Assembly: GCA_017165825.1 (NCBI GenBank)
Contig: CM029367.1
Span: 15,176,366 to 15,240,365, forward strand
From: Hepsetus odoe
Lineage: Eukaryota > Chordata > Actinopteri > Characiformes > Hepsetidae
Reading direction: 5' to 3'
Length of the DNA: 64,000 nt
Below the pieces are notes generated by a model that ran no database searches, was not told where the DNA came from, and worked only from the letters and a program-made list of their open reading frames with translations. A program made the position numbers and the translations under genes. Shown here in pieces: positions 12,474-20,534 of the stretch; position 1 is the stretch's first letter, and every line of letters starts with the position of its first letter.

Positions 12474-15400
12474 ATTTCTTTATAAATCAAACTGAAAAGG
12501 CCATAAATAAAGGCAAGGGAACAGATTCAATTTAAAAATCGGCAGTATCAAAAACTGGAATAGATGTTTCACTAAATTGCTGTAGACACTCATTTAAAGT
12601 CCAGTAATGTAAATGTGCAGATATAGCGTAGCCGGTTTTTTTTTTTTTTTTAATCTAAAATCTCTGTTCTAATTCAACAATATTAACCAAGTTAGCAATA
12701 GAATTGAGGTTACTTATTATCTAAAAGAAAGATTATCTAGATGTTTCCAAATATATTTACATATACATTTACGGCATTTAGCAGATGCTCTTATCCAGAG
12801 CGACTTCCATGTCCTGATTACAGGGACAGTCTGCCTGGAGAGACTCAGAGTTAAGGGTCTTGCTCAGGGACCCAGTGGTGGTAGTGCTAGAGGTGGGATT
12901 CGAACCAGGGACCTCTTGAGCCATAGCTCCATAGGCAAGTACCACCACTAGACCACCGTCACCCCTCACCGCCAAATATGTTTCTTTGCCGTTTGTTGTT
13001 TAATTTTTGCATGGATGAATATAAACCAAACTAATCAAGGGTTCAATCAAAAGAGTCCCAGTCCCAAACATCCACTTCCTTGTAACTAATACCTCACCAG
13101 AAATAAAATGGGGAAAAAGAAAATAAATAAATAAATAAAATAAATAATAAGCCTTAGCCCATCTGAGAAGTAAGCCTTCAAGTGGCAAATTAAATTGGCT
13201 TTAACACTGGCTTAGCTGGGTGTATTTTGCTTGAGCAATATCTAAGTTATTGCCACAGTCCTTTACTGAGGTGAAAGTGAGTCAGATCAGTAATGTCTGA
13301 CCTTTTCTCCCCCTCCAAAAAAACCTGACTCTAATGACTGTACCTCTTGCTGCCCTTCATTGACAAAGTGGAAAAAGAAAAAATACCTCCAAGTCTAGCT
13401 GGGGTGATGGACGACGCTTTTTTGACAAGGCAGATAATGACTGGTTAACGGATTCCTTTCTCTTCCTTACACGTTTGACCTTAACTTGAGTGTCCTCTCC
13501 TGAAACAAAAAGAGCATCAAAACCAAAACGTTAATTAAAAAAATGAATAAATAAACCCAAAACACAAATATCAGTCCATCTATACTGATCTGCTGGGTTC
13601 ACTTACCTGAGACTACTGTTCTGAATCTTTCTCTTTTATCCACCGCAGAATTCCGTTTCTTTCTACTTTTTAAACTGAGAACTGGATCAGTAACCTGAAG
13701 TTTTGGTAAAGGGTGGAAGAAAAATGAACAGGATCATAAAGGTCAACTCCAACACAAGTGCATGAATGAGTCTTCCAGCAGCTTGAACTGTAAAATCACA
13801 CTAATGACATTTCAATATTTTAATTATAATTCAAAAATGAAAACATTTAATTTTATTGCCAAGTGCAGCATTTTTAAGCTTTACAAATGCCTTAGAACAC
13901 CCAGATTTAGGATTTTAGGTAAATCTATTGAGTTTGGGGTGGTGGGAGGGGGTGAATAACCTGTAGTAAATAGCATACCTTTAGAGTCTTTCGTTGTTTT
14001 ACATCCTCTCCCAGCTTGGCTTTTTTCTTGGGATGAGGATCCTCTTCCTCCCTGACCTCCTCTAGTGCACGCTTTACCATTGTTTTCTTTCCTATATGAA
14101 GAACAGTAACTCATGACATTCAGCTTAGTTTCTCAGAAGGTATAAAACATCACAATTCGTTTTATTATTACTAACCTCTAGAGCCATCACCTGGCCTGTC
14201 CTTTATCATTTTTTTCCACACCTTACCCACTTTTCCATCTTATGATAGAAAAACAGGAAAAGTAAAACACATTGGAAAATGATGATTATTATTTATTTAT
14301 TTTTTTTAAAGTATACACTGAAAAACACTCATTAGCTAATTAAAACATGCAACGTTACCTGCAGAATAAATATTCAGTTTAAGATGAAAACTAAAGAAAT
14401 CTAAAAGGGAAGCCAGATGACTCACCTAGGATTACTGGCTTTGCCAGTTCTGTGCTTGGATTTTCAGCAATACTAGCAGATGCCTTAACTTTCTTATTTT
14501 TAAGAGAGTTTGGCGCTGCTGGAAACTTCTGTCTGAGTTTTCTCTGCTTCTTCTGGGGTGCTTTTAACTGAAGGTCAATGTCGGCAAATGTCAGGACATT
14601 CTATAGATGGAGACAAAAGCATACACATACATGTATGCAAAATATTAGGTATATTGCAAAGTTAAAAATTATGTAATCTGCAGAAAATTATGCAGACCTG
14701 TTTCAACAATGACACACTAGCCGGTTGTGCAGATTTTGTCTGTTTCTTAGGTTCATGTTTATGCAGAGCATTTGGAATTTCCTAAAATGTGGAAGGAAAA
14801 AAAATGAACCAAACAAGACCTGATTAAACTGAATTCTACTACTGAGCGACTATTACTACCACCAACCTTTATAGAGTCAATGAGTGGGCAAACTACAACG
14901 GGGACTACATTTTTCCTTCCAATCTTCACAGAAGCGTTGTGCTGATTGTATCGTCCTCTCTTGGCTGGTGGTTTAGGTGCTTTAGTGGCAGGTGGCATTT
15001 TCCCTGCTGAAGTGCTGCTGTCGGTGGGACAGGGGAAAGGAAGAGGGCTGCTGGGAGTCTGTACAGTGATGGGGCTGGACTGGGTGGAGTCTGGGGGAGT
15101 AAGACTGTCTGTCTGTGGAAATTTCTCATGAGCCTGCTGTTGCAGAAATTGCAACATTTGAGAGTTGAACTGCGGTTGGCCACCCTCATATGTGAAGCTA
15201 AACTTGGCCAGTCGCTCCTCTACTGGTAAAGTTATAGCTTCTGTTGCCTGGGAGATGCCAGTCTCCCATGGTTTCCTCAGCTTGCGTGGGATTGACAGCT
15301 GAAAAGAATAATCATAGCCATAATAAATATAATCAGAATTCCTGCTAGGTTAAAAGCTATTAACACTCAGAACACAACAGAATTGATGTATCTATGGAAA

Positions 15401-17083
15401 TTATAAGCAAATAAATGTACCTTCTTGCCATCACAATGGGCACTTGTTTGTTTGTTGCCAATGAAGAGTGACTGGTACTGCTCTTTTCTTGAGAACACGA
15501 CCATATTTTTCCCAGCAACGTATCCTCTCTCTGGAGCATCACTAAAATACTGTATGTGGTACAATAGCCCTGCCCTGCTGTTTGCTGCTAAAAAGAAGCA
15601 GGAAACATTGTCATTGCTGCTAGCCTATACTACTAATTTAAAAATGCTGCAATGCTGTTTCTGCCAGACTTTACCTTTCTGTCTGAAGTGAAGGTTAAAC
15701 TCTGGGTCTGTAGTGATCATGCATGGCCACCAAGGGTATCCGGATACTTTAGTCCAGACAACATCTCCCACAGAAAACTGCAATTGATGTTTCTCCTCTG
15801 AATGTTCAACCTCAACTTCATCCACGGTCCGCACACAAGTTTCCCCTTCAGCCACAGGCACGAACTGATACAGAAAAACAGTAAATCTATTACACTCTAA
15901 CTCAGATTGATGGGAGGTGCTTTAAACTGTTCTTTAATAAGCGCTGCATCTTTCAAACTTTACTTCATATGCTTATTAAAACGTGTAAAATAATGTGTTT
16001 CAGCAGCCGTTACTTTAACACACTGAAATGTTTTAACACGTAAAAACTGTAAATACACACAATTAGTTATAAAAATGTTTAAAAGATACAGCACTTATCT
16101 TTAAACGCATAATTATTCCTGATAAAAATGCTATCATTCAGTGTAATTTTAAAAATATTATTTCAAACATGTGCATAAAATATTATAATATATAAATATA
16201 TAATATGGGTATGCTTCTTCCAATACATGAATATCCAAATGTACTTGCTACAACAACATAGCATATGGTAATTGGAGCAACCGGGTAGAACAGTAAACTG
16301 AAAGCAGAGACATACCACAGCAGGTAACGGAGAGAGACAGGTAGGTACATCAGTGCCTATCACGTCATGGGAATCGGCAGGGAGAACATCGGCGCCAGGG
16401 ATGAAGTTATGTGACTCTGTAGCCTTTTCAATTGGCTTTACATTGGTGTGCGTTAAAGAAGATATTTCAGGGACAACAGCAGCAGCTACAATCGGGTGCC
16501 TTTTGTTTGGTGGCATTCTCTTCTTCACAGGCCCCCTCTTTCTCTTCCTTCCTTCTTTTCTAGCATTTGGAGAATCCAGGATCCCCTCTGAAAAACTCAA
16601 AGGGGGACTTGATTCTTCTGTACCCTCTTCTCCATAGCTCTGTTCACACTGGCTCGATGGTGGTGATCTCCCATTGGCCAAATGTTTGGTTATTTTGAGT
16701 GTGAGCTCTGGGGAGGATTCAGTTTTCCTCTGAGGGCTGCCATGCTGAGGGCCCGCTTCCACACCTTTAAGATATGGGGCTGCAGAAGGGGCAGCGCAGA
16801 GCTTTGGCATTTTGTCTTGATCGCCATTTAACAAGCGAGATGTCAGATCCTTCAAGCGCTCATGAGCGTGGTTATGACTGTGTGTGTGGTTTCCCATCTT
16901 CTGCAGAACACTTTCTTGTGGAGTGGCTGCCAGCTGCGTAGCTGCTTTATCCAACAGAAGGGCGGGATCTGTGCTTCCATCACCACGTCCCTTACATCCA
17001 CCTGGTGAGCCGGAGAGCTGCTTCATACTTGTGGGATTCTTTGGCTCAGGCATTGCAGGCAGTGACCTCCCCTTATTGTCCAT
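7933..17083 (-). CDS. nsd2: nsd2 (WHSC1) histone H3K36 methyltransferase
   Basis: Twenty-three coding exons, 5' to 3': 17083-16316, 15864-15675, 15587-15421, 15298-14867, 14781-14698, 14600-14426, 14238-14176, 14091-13979, 13694-13607, 13499-13387, 12439-12332, 12238-12115, 11980-11780, 11631-11452, 11085-10929, 10489-10287, 10173-10070, 9934-9665, 9577-9461, 9097-8956, 8858-8752, 8627-8429, 8267-7933. They sum to 4440 nt (1479 residues; human 1365). The ATG at 17083-17081 has G at -3 and +4 and an in-frame TGA upstream. Domain order: PWWP1 (~287-380), PHD fingers (~765-985), PWWP2 (~980-1050), AWS-SET-postSET (~1110-1303), C-terminal PHD/C5HCH (~1340-1420). Signatures such as IYTADISEIPKCNCKPTDE and KDLTSR favour NSD2 over NSD1/NSD3. 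NSD2 is a nuclear enzyme that di-methylates H3K36 and is the Wolf-Hirschhorn/t(4;14) myeloma gene. No HMG box is visible between PWWP1 and the PHDs. Intron 15 is GC-AG. Confidence 0.96.
8752..9934 (-). CDS. nsd2: nsd2 exons 18-21: AWS, SET and post-SET catalytic core
   Basis: Exons 9934-9665, 9577-9461, 9097-8956 and 8858-8752. The AWS cysteines are present (IPKCNCKPTDERPC, ECLNRMLLYECHPQVC). The SET domain has the S-adenosylmethionine-binding GKGWGL and the NHSCQPNCETQKW motif, the conserved tyrosine in TFNYNLDCLG, and the post-SET zinc cluster CRCGAPNCSGFLG. All catalytic landmarks of an active H3K36 methyltransferase are intact. The start of the last exon (8858) was chosen because the TAG|GT acceptor restores PAGTELTF; using the nearer CAG would lose two conserved residues. 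Confidence 0.94.
9214..9371 (-). ncRNA. Candidate box H/ACA snoRNA/scaRNA in an nsd2 intron
   Basis: Within the intron between nsd2 exons 19 and 20, read on the minus strand. Reading down from ~9290, the H box AGAGGA lies at ~9286-9281. Next comes a hairpin with lower stem AGTATTT/AAGTACT, an internal loop (CATTGGG on one side, ACAGTACT on the other), upper stem AGTGCCA/TGGTACT (one G-U) and a terminal CAACA-GCT-TGTTG stem. ACA (9219-9217) follows directly, with exactly three bases after it. The upper stem ends 15 nt before ACA, inside the 14-16 nt rule for pseudouridylation pockets. The upstream hairpin is less clear: stems TAGCT/AGCTA and AACTG/CAGTT can form around 9370-9285. Mammalian NSD2 hosts the H/ACA RNA SCARNA22 (ACA11) in an intron; orthology is an inference, and I see no clear CAB box. 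Confidence 0.65.
10070..10489 (-). CDS. nsd2: nsd2 exons 16-17: second PWWP domain
   Basis: Exon 16 (10489-10287) starts by completing the Arg of ...GNYR-WWPAEI and contains EFPVYFFGSKDYFWTHQGRV, a typical PWWP2 core. Exon 17 (10173-10070) encodes the basic linker ALLEAEGRFKQIKMEREAK and PPPYKYIK that leads into the AWS domain. Phases fit on both sides. Confidence 0.93.
10929..12238 (-). CDS. nsd2: nsd2 exons 12-15: PHD finger cluster
   Basis: Exons 12238-12115, 11980-11780, 11631-11452 and 11085-10929 encode consecutive Cys/His zinc fingers: CQICEK (from exon 11/12), CFTCKQSEGEVKRC, CLRCPVAYHAGD, VSWCFICSKGGSLLCCES and CPAAFHPDCLNIAMPDG. The Cys/His spacing and the ICSKGGSLLCCESCP junction are typical of NSD PHD1-4. 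These modules bind histone tails and support chromatin recruitment in the NSD family. Exon 15 ends inside the second PWWP domain at a GC donor. Confidence 0.93.
12332..15298 (-). CDS. nsd2: nsd2 exons 4-11: linker between PWWP1 and PHD cluster
   Basis: Eight exons (15298-14867, 14781-14698, 14600-14426, 14238-14176, 14091-13979, 13694-13607, 13499-13387, 12439-12332) encode residues ~376-767. Exon 4 has the conserved VEERLAKFSFTYEGG block, followed by a Gln- and Pro-rich stretch. The rest is Lys/Arg/Ser-rich and poorly conserved. In mammalian NSD2 this interval holds an HMG box; nothing resembling one is present here, although the exons splice in frame throughout. The short 63-nt exon 7 (14238-14176) is the least certain. 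Confidence 0.82.
12443..12471. repeat. A29 homopolymer (T29 on the nsd2 transcript)
   Basis: Twenty-nine consecutive A on the plus strand. On the minus strand it is the polypyrimidine tract immediately before the acceptor of nsd2 exon 11 (exon starts at 12439). Confidence 0.9.
12763..12966 (-). repeat. tRNA-derived SINE, family 2, in nsd2 intron 10
   Basis: On the minus strand it starts with a tRNA-like head (A-box-like GGTCTAGTGGTGGTACTTG and B-box GGTTCGAATCCCACC) and ends with the AATGCCGTAAATGTAAAT tail. Same family as 4130-4292, 25181-25382 and 27791-27975. The GGCATTTAGCAGA...GAGCGACTT block is very widespread in fish genomes. Confidence 0.8.
15421..15864 (-). CDS. nsd2: nsd2 exons 2-3: first PWWP domain
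   Basis: Two exons (15864-15675 and 15587-15421) encode the N-terminal PWWP module: VGDVVWTKVSGYPWWPCM followed across the junction by YHIQYFSDAPERGYV. The aromatic cage motif PWWP itself is intact. In NSD2 this domain reads H3K36me2 and anchors the enzyme on chromatin. The intron between the two halves is 87 bases. Confidence 0.92.
16316..17083 (-). CDS. nsd2: nsd2 first coding exon (N-terminal disordered region)
   Basis: Encodes residues 1-256, starting MDNKGRSLP. It is mostly low-complexity, Ser/Pro/Lys-rich sequence. Two short conserved blocks match NSD2: LKDLTSRLLNG and SPELTLKITKHLANG. A basic RKRKRGPVKKR stretch is a plausible nuclear localisation signal. The donor is at 16315-16314. 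Downstream exon 15864 starts in phase 0 with FVPVAEG. Confidence 0.9.
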
Positions 17084-17103
17084 CACTGCCAATCAGAGGC
17101 CTG

Positions 17104-18450
17104 CTGCAACATAACCCACAAATTGAGAAATTAAACATTTTCCATTTTACAATCAAGTTTAGCTCATATTCTGTTCAGATAAAGAGCAAGGGGGAGGGGT
17201 AGTTAAAACACCAATGCTATAAATGTTACATCTCTCAAATCAATCAAATATTCATAAAACATTTACCCAAATGTCAGTGATTTAGGTTTCTGTAACATAA
17301 GCATTTCTCTTGCCAATGGAAAAAAAAATTATTTGCACTCTAACCAACCCCCCCCCTCCAAAAAACACAACAAATCATCATCAGACAGTGCAGCACCACC
17401 CACCCAGCTGCACCTGCAGAAAAGCAAAGGTGAGTTTGTCTGGACAGTACTTCCCTCGCTCACTAAGACCACTTCCTATAACACACACCGAGCTAAACTA
17501 AACTCCCAGTTAACGTCCAGTCAAACGAAATGGGCTTTGCCCTGCATAAAGATGGCCACCCTCTTCAGTGAGCAGGGAGCGGGTGTCCGCCTGCTCAGTG
17601 AGATCAGGGTCCCGGTGTTGGGTCACTCTCAGAATCTTACCCACATGCGTGGGAACACCAGCCATAAAACGAGAGCATTTTCAAATACATTAAAAAAATT
17701 CAAGATCAGCCCTTTCTAATAAAGAACCTTCCTCTAATCGCAGCATCAGGATCACCGGTAGATTTTCAGGCGTCAGTAGCACAACAAAAACAGGTCCTCC
17801 TGCACGAATTCAAATCTAAAGCTGAATGAAAGGCAGAGGAATCGGAAACTGAACCCTAGCGCCAGATTTCAGCCCCAGTCCCTGAATGAAGGCACTGAGC
17901 GAACTCATTGTCATTCAAGATGGACAATCTCAGAGTCCCCCCTTCAGCATGTGAGAGAAAACTATGGCTCGCGCCACGATCAGAAAATAACACAGATTGG
18001 AAACCCCTGGACACATTTGTTTCTGGCGGTAAACGACTTTAAACGAGCACCGCAGATCGCTGAGCAGTCCGAATAGGCGCCCGGGCTGAATCAGAGCAAA
18101 CCCTTAGGTCAGCTGGAGGAAAAGTGATAAAATTACACTGGGTGGCCCACAATCTGCTCATTCCCACAATATTAACGCTACAATGAGCCGCAGTGTCAGC
18201 AAGGGCACAATAAAAACAGAAAAAACGTTAGCCGTCAAGCTAAAAGGCAGAGGGCTAACAGCTAAGAGGCAGCTAGCTAACTAGCCTTGACGTTAAAAAA
18301 ATAATAGGCGGCTCATTTTGCGGCTTTTAATGCAAGAAACTACGTTAATGGAGGGCTGCTGGATTTAACACAAAGATTCAGACAGTAAAAATGTGTAGGA
18401 TGTGAAAGGCGGCTGGCTGAACAGTCTGAGGTTTTTGTTGAATGTACTTT
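17104..18450 (-). other. nsd2 5' UTR/first intron region
   Basis: Non-coding stretch between the first coding exon (acceptor-like TGTTGCAG just upstream of the ATG, ~17104-17111) and the CpG-rich promoter region. No exon or known repeat is recognised; the exact 5' UTR exon cannot be fixed without transcript data. Confidence 0.45.
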
Positions 18451-19045
18451 AGCCAGCCCGCTGTTTGACTGATCCGGTACAACAGGCGAGCTAGCCTAGC
18501 ATCCTGCAGCAGCCGCGGCGGCGGGGACCCGCGAGCAGGCGGCGCGCTTTACCACACAAACTCCCCCCACCTGCAGCTCTAAAACAGCGGTTAACAGAGC
18601 AATCTTTTCACGCACACGATACGAACATGTGTTTCCAGCTGAAAATACGCCGTCTGAAGCATCACCACAACTACAGCCTCTATTCATTCGAGTCCAGGCT
18701 TGCGGGAAACTCGTCCCAATCAGCGCGAAAAATACTCACTCCCGATTGGTCGGCGGCCGCGGCTCGATTCACCCGGCCTTTTCAAACTCCGCGGCGCTCC
18801 GCTCCCTCCACTCGCCGCACACCATCTTCTGAACGCGCAAATGATGGCACAAAACTACCCCGTCGACCACCCGCGATACAAAACACCACTCTTAGTGCGC
18901 GTGTTTTTGTTTTTTTTTTGTTCAAAAACTCAGGCGCTCCGGAGAAACAGGGCGACCTGCAGGACCGAACGAGGAGGGGCGTCCTCCGCGGATTGGCGTC
19001 GCACGACAGAAGGCGGAGTCATCTGCGAGGGTTGCCAGTTGCTTC
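18450..19045 (-). promoter_or_regulatory. CpG-rich region, candidate nsd2 promoter and first exon
   Basis: CpG density rises sharply here relative to the AT-rich flanks. It contains several CCAAT/ATTGG boxes (for example ATTGG at 18744-18748 and in GCGGATTGGCGTC near 18990, CCAATCAGCG near 18717). A possible minus-strand donor, GA|GTGAGT, lies around 18740. It sits where a conserved divergent nsd2 promoter is expected, upstream of the coding exons and facing letm1. The transcription start is not resolved. Confidence 0.55.
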
Positions 19046-20200
19046 GTTTTGAATTGAGAATGCTCGGTTCGTGAAGGAGCCTTTATAGCAGCCCAGTCTT
19101 CACCTACATCGCACATATATTAATTAATGCATTATATAAAGAAAATGTGGTCCTGTCGTTCAGTTATCCCATTTCTAAATATATAACAATAGCGTGTAAA
19201 CGGCACTTTTTGACAGAAATGAAGCCTGAAAACCGAGCACCACTTGGCAACCCGAAAATAAGCGCGCCAGAGAATCACTCGCAAGGCATTCCTGCCGAGC
19301 AAACGACCTTAACTCGGGACGATCCCTGACTCAAGTTTTATTTCGTGTAATTTCACGATTCACGTATTCTTATTGTTTAGAATGTATCTCCAAAGGGGCA
19401 GGCTGATAAATGTGATTTAGGGACCAGGCCCACGAAGGCTGTTTCAGTGACAGTGCGGTCAGCTGGATGCCCTCTCACCATTCAGGCCTGCTGGACAGTA
19501 CAGCTACCTTCTGTGGGCTATACTCCGATATAAGGAGCAAAAAGCATAAATGACATTTATGAATTCAACTATTTTGACAAATAATGACTTATTAAATCAT
19601 AAACCTTGACGTGTGAATCTAGAGATTTTTAATGTCCTCTTTGTGAACGTTTTAGGCCAACATGACATTTATGGGACTCTAGCAAACAAAAACAACAAAC
19701 ACATTATTGGGATTTTCTTTTTTTTTTTTTTGCAAAAGTCCTGCAGAAGATGCAAGGAGGCTTCATAAACATAAAGAAGCTTGATGGATGTTTCCTGTAT
19801 CATTCTAAGCAATGCCAACACTAAAACAGAAACTAACGGACGCAGCTGAGTCGCCCCCTGGATTTTCCAAACCATGCGGCTCAGCTCTGTGCGGCGCCAA
19901 CGTGCTATTTCTGTACCACTTACGATGGAAGGAAACACTTGAAGCCCAGCTTGCCTCATCGGGATGATGCAGCATTGCGCCGTGTGAGACACTGTCCTGT
20001 AATGGCTTCACTTCTGGCTGAAACTCAAATCGCTTTCTACCTCCTACTTAGTGCACGATTTAGGCTCGGTCTTAAAATCAACCGCACTTGCATTCATTTA
20101 AAAAAATAAACGCCATGTGGGGAAACAGCCATGTGCGCAGGATTCTGCCGGGAAGTTCACGCATTAGGGCAAGAAACCAAACGTTCACGATCACCCAGTG
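19046..20200. other. Intergenic interval between divergent nsd2 and letm1
   Basis: About 1.2 kb of unique-looking sequence with no recognisable exon or repeat apart from a T12 tract (~19719). The two genes transcribe away from each other. Confidence 0.45.
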
Positions 20201-20449
20201 CACTACATAGGGAGCAGGGAGGGATTTGGGATTCGGCCCCACAGCGCCGGTGGTCTCGCGCGCGCCCTCTGCTGGCGAGCCGCCCTCACAGGAAGGCGGA
20301 ACCAACAGCAGGCCTCTCCGGAGCGAGGAGCTGGGACTATGACTTTTGTAGCGAGATAGGTCGTAACCGTCCATAAACTATTGGCACCGCTCTGCCCGCA
20401 GTAGCTGTTAGATCAACTTGAGACGGATTCTCCTCCACAAGGGATCACA
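20201..20449 (+). promoter_or_regulatory. Candidate letm1 promoter/5' UTR, CpG-rich
   Basis: CpG-rich block (CGCGCGCGCC and neighbours) directly upstream of the letm1 ATG. It holds a CTCF-type motif at 20262-20275. No TATA box is evident, as usual for a housekeeping mitochondrial gene. Confidence 0.5.
20262..20275 (-). promoter_or_regulatory. CTCF-like motif upstream of letm1
   Basis: The minus strand reads CCAGCAGAGGGCGC, matching the core CTCF consensus CCASYAGRKGGCRS. It lies ~175 bases before the letm1 start codon, in the divergent nsd2-letm1 interval. Occupancy cannot be known from sequence. Confidence 0.55.
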
Positions 20450-20534
20450 ATGGCTTTGATTTTGTTCTCGAGATCGCGGAGTCGGCTGATGAAATCGTCC
20501 AGCGTTAGATCGATGAAGCGGGAGCTGAGATCAG
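20450..20534 (+). CDS. letm1: letm1 exon 1 (presequence start)
   Basis: Encodes MALILFSRSRSRLMKSSSVR and eight more residues up to a TCAG|GTAAAC donor. It is rich in Arg and Ser with no acidic residue until position 25, fitting a mitochondrial targeting signal. It joins exon 31001-31058 in frame to give ...RSGYLTEGACFSC, after a 10.5-kb intron. Confidence 0.85.

Noticed and set aside
17084..17092. Earlier nsd2 start giving MAV before MDNKG
   Set aside because: The upstream codon is TTG, not ATG. The first ATG is at 17083-17081 with a good context and an in-frame TGA upstream of the TTG.
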